Source: Prevotella sp. (GTDB lineage: Bacteria > Bacteroidota > Bacteroidia > Bacteroidales > Muribaculaceae). Taken from it: a stretch of DNA of 62,823 nucleotides. The stretch covers positions 1-62,823 of the forward strand of contig JAMPIK010000012.1 of the NCBI GenBank assembly GCA_023662865.1, read 5' to 3'. The notes below the pieces were generated by a model that worked only from the letters and a program-made list of their open reading frames with translations, did not search any database and had not been told where the DNA came from. The translations under genes and the position numbers were made by a program. Each line of letters begins with the position of its first letter. Positions within the stretch are counted from its first letter, which is position 1. Shown one piece after another: positions 26,380 through 34,366 of this stretch.

Positions 26380-29300
26380 TTATTTATTAGACACACTCAT
26401 AATATAATCGGTTGCCTTGAGAGTGGGTATTACCACTTCGGCCATTGCATCAACGGCATGCTCGGAGCGTTCGCCGTGAGGCAGTCGCTCAAGACGCAGC
26501 GCAGCGCATAGCGTACGGCCGGTGGTGGCATTTTTTATGAAGCAGATGTACCAGGCGTCATTCATCAGCTTGCTCCCCCTCATGGCTCGCATCGGAGTGC
26601 CGGTTTTGCCTCCGATTTTTCCGGTCAATTCGGAGGGGAAGATATTCTTGTCAATCCACTTGGATGCCTCTGCCTGCATGGCGGAGGCGAGTTTGTCGGC
26701 CGAAGCTTTGTCTATTACCTCGATTACTTCACCGTCTTTGTGACCGACAAGGAATTGGGTTGGCATCAGCTTTCCTCCGTTGGCTACAATTGCGGCCACA
26801 CGCGCCATATTCAGCGGAGAGGCATCGAGTTGGCTCTGCCCCCATGCTATCCCGGTATATGCCTGTATGCTGCTCATGCGGTCTTTACTTTTGGTATCCC
26901 ATGTCTCGGAGGCCGGTTTATGGGTCTTGTACCGCTTATAGTCTTTCAGACCGTTGGTGCGGAAAGTGCTCATTGTTTTGTTAAACAGTGAGCGTCCTTC
27001 CTGAGTGCGCTCCGCCGTACTGAAAAAGTAGGGCTTTCTGTTTGAGAGGGTTGCTCCCACGGCCCAATAAATGTCGGCAAGATCAGTGTACAAGTCTTCT
27101 TCATCTACAATCATCACGAAGTAGCAGTTTGAAGAATACTTGATTGCATCTTCCATATAAGTTTCCATGCCGCCGTTTCGGTTGAAATGTTCGCGGTAGT
27201 CGGTATTCGGCTCGCTTGTCGGCGGCTCTATGGTCATATAAGGTTTGATGATATACCCCATATCGTAAGCGGCGGCGCCAAGTTTCTTAAAGGCGGCGAG
27301 AGCCGACATTACTTTGGCCGTTGACCCCGGGGCGGTTTGGTAAGTAAGCCCCAAATCGCGCTCGGTTACCGGTTTGCCCGGACGCCATTCGGAGGGGGCA
27401 CCTCCTTTGGTGTCAAGATTTAATTCTCTGATATTGACAATGGAGTCTGTGTTCGGCAACGGATAGTTTGAAGATGTCAGCAGTTCGCCGTTTCCGGCGT
27501 CCATTACTACTACGCTTGCTCGCAATTGCGGGTAAGTGCTCAGCAGCTCATGGCTTTCAATATAGTTTGCCAGATTGCGCTGAAGTTCCGTCTGGAGACG
27601 TGCATCGACAGCCAAATGCACATCGCGTTTATTGCGCGAGGCATTAAATTCCTCAATAAATTTATTGCGGTAAACCGGTTCAGACAGGGCCGGGAGAAGA
27701 GAAGAGTAATCGTGAAGTTGATATTTGAGGATTACCTGCGAAGCCGGGTCAAGGAATTTATTGTATTTGTATCGTTCGCTGGTGAGTTCTACTGTCTTTG
27801 GCTTGGTTTCAAAGCCGCGGAGCATTTCCTCGTTGGCATTCTCTGCCAAATACCCCATGGGTGTAAAGCCGTAGTTGGCGTACACGTCAGGTCGGTTTAT
27901 ATCGCCCACCATAAACACCAAGTCGTCACCAAACGGATAATAACGCTTGAGATGTTTGCCGGTGAGCCAATCCATATGTCCCGGGTCAACTCCGGCCTTG
28001 TACAGCTCGTCTTGCAGGTTCAGCAGCTCTTTCTTGTCTGATGTTGCGAGCAGAACGCCGTTGCGGTCGTAGAGGTTCCCCCGGTCAAGCATATCTATCA
28101 CTTGCCGGATGCGCGGATTGTAAGAGAGTACCGTCAGGCCCTTGTCGGTGGCAGTGATTGAGGGGTGTATTATGATTTTCTCTCGCACACACAGCTGGTA
28201 ATATCCGGTAATGGACAGCATTACCACTGCGCCGGTAAAGAAAAGCAACATCCCGGCTATCAGATTGCGTGTTAAGGACTTGGCTTCGATTGTGGTCGAT
28301 GATTCTTTACTTTTGTCGGTTGCGGGCTGAACTACAAAAGATTTCAGAGCCGCTCTCGAGCCTCGGTGGCGCGATATGGAAATTACAATGCCGAACGCGG
28401 CCAATGCCATGACAAGGCTTGTACCGCTGTAGCTCAAGAACGGCACCGGCACACCACTCAACGGCACGGCACCCACGCTGCCCAATGCTATAAACAGGAA
28501 TTGCACCCCGGTGAGCAGCCCGATACCCAGACACAGGTACAGAGTAAACTTATGTCCGGAATATTGTGCGGCAGTTGTAGTGCGTGTCACCAATATAAAG
28601 AAGCAGACTGTAATTATCAAAATTCCGAGCCACCCCATCTGCTCTCCAACACTGCTGAGGATAAGGTCGGTATGCCCGGCCGGTATAAGATAAGAGGATC
28701 CGCCGCCAAGGCCCATGCCGCTAAGGCCGCCGCTCGCTGTGCCCCAGATGCCTTGTGCTATCTGGTCGCCCTGCGGTATGGTATTGTCGAAAATACCGGA
28801 CCATGCCATATTGGTGCGGTTAAAGAGTCTGTCGGCCATGTTTGGCAGGAAAGGACGTATCAAATAGCCCCCGGCAAGGAATAAAGTAATCAGCACGTTG
28901 AAGAAAAGTGCGCTTTCAAACACGGTCTTCGACTTGACCCAACCGTAGATCACCCACAGTATAAACCATGCGCCGATTGCGCACATGCGCACCGGCACTG
29001 AGGGGGTGGCGATATATGCCAAGCCTACAATAACCATGTAGCTGACAATACCCAAAAGAAGCTGCGGAAAGTCGCGCCGCACTACCGAATACACAAGTAT
29101 GAAGGTAGCCAAAATTACCAGCCCGGGCCCCATGTCTTTCAGCATGCCCAGAAACAGCAGGCTGATAAAAGCTATGGCAACAGCCACAATTCCTACAATT
29201 GCCCAATGCTTGCGGCGTGCCAATTTTGTCATGCGCGCCCCGAAGGTGCGTATCACATCGCCCATGGACACAAAGAACATGGCCATGAAGATGACTACCA

Positions 29301-30636
29301 GATATTTAACTACTTCACTGGGCTGGAAGAAGCCGAGATTTACACGCGCATCACTCCCCGCCGGACCGCTGCCGAAGAAACGCAATGCCAGCAGTAAGAC
29401 TACTGCCAAAATCAAGAAGGGATAGCTGAAAGATGCGTTGATGAACGAACTTTTGCCAATCCCTCCCACTCCCTTCCATAATGAGCGGTAACGCTGAAAC
29501 AGTTTCAGATAATCAACGCATGAGAGCAAAATCATCGCCACTGCACCGATTACTATATACCAAATGGTTTTCGCAGCGTAAAAAGTGTCGGACAGAGGCC
29601 TCATGGTGCCGAACAGGGTAAGCAACCCCATGCCTGTAAGTATCATCAGGGTAAGGGGTATCCATGTATCGGTCACACTGCCTTTCCGCTTGTCGATTAC
29701 CCGAATTGCAACGAATATCAAGGCCCAAACTATAAGGAAAATAACAATTGATATGTTGAGCGTTTTGGTATAATCGGCCGGAGTACGCACTATCAATGCC
29801 TGGCCTTTGCGCAGCTGTTGATAAACACCCGGACTGAAAGGCCGCAGTCTGTGCTCTTTCTGTGTAAACTTCAAGGGTTCAAGGTCTTCGGTAAGCGCAC
29901 CTTTTACCGTACCCTTTTCCGAGCCGTAGCGGTAACCCTCCCGTATAGGCAGCACACTGTAATGCTTGCCTTTCATCGCGTTGAATACGGCAACTCCCTC
30001 CTTGTCGGTCACGGCATATCCCACCACCTTGGCTTCGTCTGAAAAACCCAATTCGCCTGAGGGTGTATCTTTATTTACGATATGTTCGCTGAGACGCACC
30101 ACCACTCCGACCGCCGGCTGTGTCTTGCCGGAGGCGGCCCCGGTTTCATCAACAGGTTCGCTTACCACTGCCTTGATAGTCGCGGTTGAGTCTGTCGGAG
30201 TGCCGAAAACAGTCTGCAAAGATTCCTTGTCCAACTCGTTCCAAGCCTCATCTTGCCCGAGCTTGAGCATATCGGCCGCCAAGCGAGTTTGCAGCCATTC
30301 ACCGCCATAAGCCTTAATCGTGTCTGCCGACAAGGCAAATCGTTCGGAGTTTACCCGGTCCAGATACTCCATTGGCTCTCCTACAGACAGCTCCTTTGCA
30401 AAACGGCGACTGATGAGTGAGGCATCGCGGCTGTCAGAGACATAGTCGCCGGCTGTGAGCAATGAGTTCAGTTTGTCGGCTTCAAGGCTCTTGTCCATTA
30501 CTACCGTTGAGCCGGAGGAGATTTGTGAGTCAACCTTCTCAAACAATGGTTCAAGATTATAAAGCAATGCTTTGCCGCCGAGGAAAATGGCGGCCGCCGC
30601 AATGATGTATGCTATTATGGTTGTTCTTGTTGACAT
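26380..30636 (-). CDS. Single-chain fusion of SEDS glycosyltransferase (RodA/FtsW) and class B penicillin-binding protein
   Basis: A 1418-residue envelope protein joining both halves of a peptidoglycan synthase. Residues 7-25 are a membrane helix. About 26-290 form an extra outside domain, partly helical and partly an Ig-like sandwich. About 298-770 hold the polytopic SEDS core with FFQPSEVVKY, LKDMGPGLVI, GTASGGLSGMGLGGGSS, the HTD motif with Asp657 (the family's catalytic Asp) and PFLSYSGTSLV. After a linker and another helix (about 795-815), the PBP pedestal begins (LYDRNGVLLA). The transpeptidase domain has S1105-TAK, S1168-SN and K1344-TGT, so all three active-site motifs are intact. SEDS and PBP2-type partners are normally separate genes. 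A frameshift artefact is unlikely because the frame is open with full motifs on both sides. Its place between phosphatase and kinase points to phospho-control. Confidence 0.95.
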   Translation of the reverse strand: MSTRTTIIAYIIAAAAIFLGGKALLYNLEPLFEKVDSQISSGSTVVMDKSLEADKLNSLLTAGDYVSDSRDASLISRRFAKELSVGEPMEYLDRVNSERFALSADTIKAYGGEWLQTRLAADMLKLGQDEAWNELDKESLQTVFGTPTDSTATIKAVVSEPVDETGAASGKTQPAVGVVVRLSEHIVNKDTPSGELGFSDEAKVVGYAVTDKEGVAVFNAMKGKHYSVLPIREGYRYGSEKGTVKGALTEDLEPLKFTQKEHRLRPFSPGVYQQLRKGQALIVRTPADYTKTLNISIVIFLIVWALIFVAIRVIDKRKGSVTDTWIPLTLMILTGMGLLTLFGTMRPLSDTFYAAKTIWYIVIGAVAMILLSCVDYLKLFQRYRSLWKGVGGIGKSSFINASFSYPFLILAVVLLLALRFFGSGPAGSDARVNLGFFQPSEVVKYLVVIFMAMFFVSMGDVIRTFGARMTKLARRKHWAIVGIVAVAIAFISLLFLGMLKDMGPGLVILATFILVYSVVRRDFPQLLLGIVSYMVIVGLAYIATPSVPVRMCAIGAWFILWVIYGWVKSKTVFESALFFNVLITLFLAGGYLIRPFLPNMADRLFNRTNMAWSGIFDNTIPQGDQIAQGIWGTASGGLSGMGLGGGSSYLIPAGHTDLILSSVGEQMGWLGILIITVCFFILVTRTTTAAQYSGHKFTLYLCLGIGLLTGVQFLFIALGSVGAVPLSGVPVPFLSYSGTSLVMALAAFGIVISISRHRGSRAALKSFVVQPATDKSKESSTTIEAKSLTRNLIAGMLLFFTGAVVMLSITGYYQLCVREKIIIHPSITATDKGLTVLSYNPRIRQVIDMLDRGNLYDRNGVLLATSDKKELLNLQDELYKAGVDPGHMDWLTGKHLKRYYPFGDDLVFMVGDINRPDVYANYGFTPMGYLAENANEEMLRGFETKPKTVELTSERYKYNKFLDPASQVILKYQLHDYSSLLPALSEPVYRNKFIEEFNASRNKRDVHLAVDARLQTELQRNLANYIESHELLSTYPQLRASVVVMDAGNGELLTSSNYPLPNTDSIVNIRELNLDTKGGAPSEWRPGKPVTERDLGLTYQTAPGSTAKVMSALAAFKKLGAAAYDMGYIIKPYMTIEPPTSEPNTDYREHFNRNGGMETYMEDAIKYSSNCYFVMIVDEEDLYTDLADIYWAVGATLSNRKPYFFSTAERTQEGRSLFNKTMSTFRTNGLKDYKRYKTHKPASETWDTKSKDRMSSIQAYTGIAWGQSQLDASPLNMARVAAIVANGGKLMPTQFLVGHKDGEVIEVIDKASADKLASAMQAEASKWIDKNIFPSELTGKIGGKTGTPMRAMRGSKLMNDAWYICFIKNATTGRTLCAALRLERLPHGERSEHAVDAMAEVVIPTLKATDYIMSVSNK

Positions 30637-30639
30637 AAG

Positions 30640-31704
30640 TTATAAAGTCGAAGATTGAACGATTGTATCGGAGGGCACTGTGTCAGTAGAGGCAGCCGGC
30701 GGTGCGGGTCGGACAATCCGTTGTTGTGCCGGTTCAGGCGTTGTCGGAATCGGGCAGGGGAAGAAGAAATAACAGGCTGCAAAGCCGGCGGCTGCCGAAA
30801 TCAGTGCCGTAAGCAACACCGTCCAAAACAATTTCCGCTTCTTCGTTTCAATATATTGCGATTGCAAACCGGTTGCATCCGTATCATCGTTTGTTTCATC
30901 GGGTGATTGACTGAATGCCGGAACGTCAACCTTCTGTAATGCCTCATCGGTACATGAGCCAATATGGGCAATCACAACTGTGATGTTGTCTTTCCCCCCG
31001 GCTGCGTTGGCTTTGTCTATAAGCGCGGCGCACTCCTGCTCGGGTGTCGCTTCCGAGCTCAGACAAGACGCAATCTCCGCCGAGGTGAGCACATCACTTA
31101 GTCCGTCGGAACAAAACAGAAACTTCTCACCGTTAATCAGGGGGAAGATGCCTGCTTCTATAAATCCCCGGTCATCGGGAGTATGAAGCTCAATACCCAG
31201 ACAGCGTTCAATCACCGAGCGGCGAGGGTGTTTCATGGCCTCCTCCTCCGAGAGAATACCCTGCTCTTCCTGATAGCCCACCAGGCTGTGGTCATGCGTG
31301 AGTTTGCGCAAATCTCCTTTCGAGTATCTGTACAGACGCGAGTCCCCGACATGGGCAATACTGAGTGTGTGTTTGGCCAAATCAATAATGCCGGCGGTAG
31401 CCACACAGCCCATACGTTGATATTGCGGTTGCTCGCTCTTGGCTCTGACTATCTCGTTGTTAGCTTCCGCCACAGCCGCCTTTATGAGATTGAGCGGTGT
31501 GTTGTCGCGCACGGCTGACAAGTAATCAATTATGGTGTTTCGTGCTATTTCGGCGGCAATCTCACCCCCTTCCTCGCCTCCCATACCGTCTATGGCAACA
31601 AGCAGAATATGCTTGTTATCCCAAATTTTTTGTGCTATGAACACATCTTCGTTGTTGGTGCGTACGCGGCCTATGTCGGTTGCACCATAGAATGTTACCT
31701 GCAT
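30640..31704 (-). CDS. PP2C-family Ser/Thr phosphatase with one membrane helix (PstP-like)
   Basis: A 354-residue phosphatase. The metal-binding motifs are in order: RTNNEDVF near residue 15-22, AIDGMGGEEGG near 37-47, AHVGDSRLYRY near 116-126, CSDGLSDVL near 196-204 and KDNITVV near 236. The catalytic domain of about 245 residues is followed by an acidic linker, a transmembrane helix (about 292-315) and a short Pro/Ala-rich external tail. The layout is that of actinobacterial PstP. It is spaced 3 bp from the small membrane ORF before it and 3 bp from the SEDS-PBP gene after it. I infer that it reverses phosphorylation made by the two kinases. Confidence 0.94.
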   Translation of the reverse strand: MQVTFYGATDIGRVRTNNEDVFIAQKIWDNKHILLVAIDGMGGEEGGEIAAEIARNTIIDYLSAVRDNTPLNLIKAAVAEANNEIVRAKSEQPQYQRMGCVATAGIIDLAKHTLSIAHVGDSRLYRYSKGDLRKLTHDHSLVGYQEEQGILSEEEAMKHPRRSVIERCLGIELHTPDDRGFIEAGIFPLINGEKFLFCSDGLSDVLTSAEIASCLSSEATPEQECAALIDKANAAGGKDNITVVIAHIGSCTDEALQKVDVPAFSQSPDETNDDTDATGLQSQYIETKKRKLFWTVLLTALISAAAGFAACYFFFPCPIPTTPEPAQQRIVRPAPPAASTDTVPSDTIVQSSTL

Positions 31705-31707
31705 CTC

Positions 31708-31794
31708 TTATTTTTGTTTTGGACTGCGAAAAGCAAATAATACCAAGAAAATGAGCAAGACAATCTCACTGATTATGAATGCGAAATTCCACAT
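31708..31794 (-). CDS. 28-residue single-pass membrane peptide inside the kinase/wall operon
   Basis: ATG at 31794 to TAA at 31708, encoding MWNFAFIISEIVLLIFLVLF and then AFRSPKQK. It is one hydrophobic helix with a Glu at position 10 and a basic C-terminal tail, so N-out/C-in is likely. It fits exactly between two genes: 6 bp after the FhaA-like stop and 3 bp before the phosphatase start, the same spacing as the rest of the operon. It is too short for routine gene calling. Its helix could contact the SEDS, kinase or phosphatase membrane segments. Translation is inferred from packing and composition only. Confidence 0.65.
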   Translation of the reverse strand: MWNFAFIISEIVLLIFLVLFAFRSPKQK

Positions 31795-31800
31795 TGGCGG

Positions 31801-32823
31801 TTATTTTTTGTTGAAAGTCAACTCGATATTTCCATTGATTTTAATTGAGGTGTTGCGGTCGGAGAGTCGGGACCATTCGTTGCGCTTTATTTGAAGCCCG
31901 TTCAGCACAACAGTGCCGATGGGGCGGATATAGAAAGCACCGTCTTCTTCGCGTTTCACTTCGAAGTGCGGACTCATCACCTCTTCCGAACTCAGCCGCA
32001 CAACCGGCCTTTGCTGATATATGTCTCCGGCTGACGGACCTCCTACAAAAAAGTTGTTTACCTTTATGTCAATGCTGGGATACCTGTTGCCCGACTTGTC
32101 AATAAATTTTATGTCAAAGTTTGCCGCGCCCAGTACTGCCAACGCCTTATTCGCATCTTTTCGGGCAACGGCTGTACCGGTTACTTCTCCGCTGTTCAAG
32201 TCTATCGGATACATATAACCGGTCCCTCCGGGTTTCAGCCCGCGAATTACTTCCAGACTAAGCACTTGAAATTGGGCTACCACACTATTGGGCTGCGAAC
32301 GGTTGGTCTGAATGGAGTCGCTCTCGGAAGTGCTGAAATTAAACAACTCTTCCGGGATTGCAGAACTCCTTACCGCAACGAATTTCTCGTCCAATTCATC
32401 AAACGTCACTTCGCTTTCCGGGTCATCGGGGTTCAGCGGAATACTGCAATCTTTCCCCAACGGAATAATGTCGAACGACCACGAATTGTACAAAGGCGCA
32501 AATTTCTTTTTCGGATTTTTGGCCAGGATTTCGTTCAGCCTGTCATGCAATTCTTCTACAATCTCCTTAGTGACAATGCCGAAATGCATTCGCAAATCAT
32601 TGTAATATTTCTCCGGCACATATGCCACATATGAGGTGTCGAACATCAAAGATCGTTTAGTGGAATGTTTCTCGACAGACTCCTCGAACGCAAACAGAAT
32701 TTCATCAATAATCAATTGATTTCTACTTCGTTCCTCATGTTTATGCTTACCCGTTTTCCCGGACACATTATCTGTGGGAGGCTTGGGATTGAAAATCGAT
32801 GTAATATGATCTAAAAAACTCAT
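31801..32823 (-). CDS. FhaA-like protein: N-terminal adaptor domain plus divergent FHA domain
   Basis: A 340-residue cytoplasmic protein and the first gene of the seven-gene operon. Residues 1-35 are polar (SFLDHITSIFNPKPP). About 35-130 form a helical/beta domain (ILFAFEESVEKHS, YVAYVPEKYYNDLRM, EELHDRLNEIL) whose pattern recalls the DUF3662 adaptor domain of actinobacterial FhaA; this is a resemblance, not a search result. A middle beta domain follows (about 185-260). The last about 75 residues resemble an FHA domain (RPVVRLSSEE, SPHFEVKREEDG, VVLNGLQIKRNEW) but lack a clear Gly-Arg pair at the start, so phosphothreonine binding is uncertain. No membrane helix is seen. Confidence 0.75.
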   Translation of the reverse strand: MSFLDHITSIFNPKPPTDNVSGKTGKHKHEERSRNQLIIDEILFAFEESVEKHSTKRSLMFDTSYVAYVPEKYYNDLRMHFGIVTKEIVEELHDRLNEILAKNPKKKFAPLYNSWSFDIIPLGKDCSIPLNPDDPESEVTFDELDEKFVAVRSSAIPEELFNFSTSESDSIQTNRSQPNSVVAQFQVLSLEVIRGLKPGGTGYMYPIDLNSGEVTGTAVARKDANKALAVLGAANFDIKFIDKSGNRYPSIDIKVNNFFVGGPSAGDIYQQRPVVRLSSEEVMSPHFEVKREEDGAFYIRPIGTVVLNGLQIKRNEWSRLSDRNTSIKINGNIELTFNKK

Positions 32824-32858
32824 ATAGATGTTGATATCAGTTCAATTCTATAAACGCA

Positions 32859-32866
32859 CAAAATTA
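32859..32866 (-). promoter_or_regulatory. -7 box of the kinase/SEDS-PBP operon
   Basis: TAATTTTG on the minus strand lies 35 bp before the FhaA-like ATG at 32823. I see no good -33 TTTG at the usual distance (sequence there is pyrimidine/C-rich), so activation may need a factor or another sigma subunit. Confidence 0.5.
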
Positions 32867-32985
32867 CGAAAAAAATCCCGACCCTCCACCCCCAATCACA
32901 ACATTTTACTTTTCTACAAAAAAATTCACATTTATTTCCACAAAATCCAATCCAAATATCCTCAAATCCCAATTCCCGACTTACA

Positions 32986-33033
32986 CCATCATTCCTCGGT
33001 AGGGGCGCGATATATCGCGCCCCCCAACGACAA
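32986..33033. repeat. REP-like palindrome copy A (GGGGCGCGATATATCGCGCCCC)
   Basis: A 22-bp perfect palindrome at 33002-33023 within about 48 bp that match a second copy at 34188-34247 in the same direction (shared ACACCATC, ATTCC, GTAGGGGCGCGAT, CAACGACA blocks). It lies in the 312-bp gap between the FhaA-like gene and the broken lipoprotein gene. The rest of that gap is AT-rich and shows nothing else beyond the operon promoter. Confidence 0.75.
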
Positions 33034-33135
33034 CAAATGACAATACAGAACTTCCAAATACGCGAATTCCTAAATAAAAAAACGCGGCATCAAAATAGAT
33101 ACCGCGCTTTAATTATATTTGTGGACAATCTTTGC

Positions 33136-33774
33136 TTATTTGTCAGGTTTGAATTCGTCCCACCAATTGCGTTTTGCATCGTTCTCACTTGCTGCTTTCA
33201 GCACTTGGCGGCAATAGATATTGTAATGCTCCGTGTCAGCATTATCGTTTGTAAAATCCTTTTTAGTGTATTCATAATGAATCACCATTGTATCATCTTT
33301 TACAGACTCGATATAGAACAAACACTTCTTGCCGTCTACTTCTATCTCACCGTTGTCAGCATACACCATACCGGTTGAATGGTCATATTTGTAGGTCGTT
33401 TCGTAACGATGTTGAATATTCTCATCATGTTGGTTGATGGGCTGATAATAGAATCTCACATACTTTTCCTCGTCAAAATAATATGCGGGGTCTGCCGGAT
33501 TTCCACCACTCAATGCGTAATCATAATACCTGAACGAATCACCGTTTGAATCTACAAACGCAGGCTCATTTGTTTGATAGTCTTTATACCACACTTTCCC
33601 CATCACCTTGTCAGAGAATTCCTCTGCAGAAATGGAACCGCGAGTCATGTCTCTTAGGAATACGTCAACAATCGACTGTAAATCAGCGTTGACATTGGGG
33701 TTGGGCGCCGGTTCATCATTTTAGCAGGCAGAGAACCCCAAGGAGAACAATATTAGGGCTATTAGCTCAAACAC
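33136..33774 (-). pseudogene. Lipoprotein gene interrupted by a TAA right after its lipobox Cys
   Basis: The open part (ATG at 33648) encodes 170 residues beginning MTRGSISAEEFSDKVMG and ending in NWWDEFKPDK, with no recognised domain. Reading upstream in the same frame gives 24 further sense codons (NDEPAPNPNVNADLQSIVDV and four more), then TAA at 33721-33723. Before it comes a perfect lipoprotein signal core, ELIALILFSLGFSAC, with TGC at 33724-33726. The only start-like codon found for the signal part is GTG at 33774. One base change (for example AAA to TAA) would explain the break. A real nonsense mutation, a sequencing error, or translation from the internal ATG are all possible. Confidence 0.6.
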
Positions 33775-33812
33775 GCATTTAATTTTTTTTATATTCTGGA
33801 ATTTTATGTGTT

Positions 33813-33935
33813 TTACAAGTTATGCGTTTTTGGTCTGAATCCATACATGAATTTAACATCTACATCACAATAAGCATATTCCGCGTCATCGTTTGTTGGT
33901 GAACACAATATCATGAAAAAAAGTTTTGTTTTCAT
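33813..33935 (-). CDS. Possible 40-residue exported peptide or gene remnant
   Basis: ATG at 33935 to TAA at 33813. It starts MKTKLFFMILC, a short basic-hydrophobic signal-like stretch with Cys11, followed by SPTNDDAEYAYCDVDVKF and a basic end. It could be a tiny lipoprotein or the stump of a longer gene. It lies upstream of the broken lipoprotein gene in the same direction. No promoter match was found. Confidence is low because the ORF is short. Confidence 0.3.
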   Translation of the reverse strand: MKTKLFFMILCSPTNDDAEYAYCDVDVKFMYGFRPKTHNL

Positions 33936-34187
33936 GGTTAGTGAATTTAGATTATCGAATCTGCTGAAAAGATAATAAAATGAAATAACAAATGCAATAG
34001 TTGATGTAAAATTAACATATTTTAATATATGTTGATAAATGAAATTTATGTGTTGACAGATTGTAATCTACTGAAATACAATGCATTTGGCGCGATACAT
34101 TGATTGCGTTTGCGCTTCTAATAATATCTATATTAGTAACGTGTCCGGCATGACACCGAGTAATCCCAAACACCCGCAACATGGATA

Positions 34188-34330
34188 TCCGACACCATCA
34201 ATTCCCCTCCGTAGGGGCGCGATTTATCGCGCCCCTACGCAACGACACACCAAAGACCAATGTGTGTACACGTAGCCCGCTGACATACCGATAACCCCGG
34301 ACACACGCGGCGTAGCCGTGGGTGCCCGGA
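34188..34330. repeat. REP-like palindrome copy B and inverted copy of the TGTGTTTGGGG hairpin family
   Basis: A 30-base near-perfect palindrome CGTAGGGGCGCG ATTTAT CGCGCCCCTACG spans 34210-34239 and repeats copy A at 33002. At 34295-34327 a second hairpin (CCGGACAC, 17-bp core, GTGCCCGG) is the inverted relative of the element at 9690-9734. The DNA from 33936 to 34187 is AT-rich and otherwise featureless apart from a weak 20-codon ORF at 33913. Confidence 0.7.
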
Positions 34331-34366
34331 GTGTGGCTGTAACTCAAAGAGCCTCAGCAACCTGAA

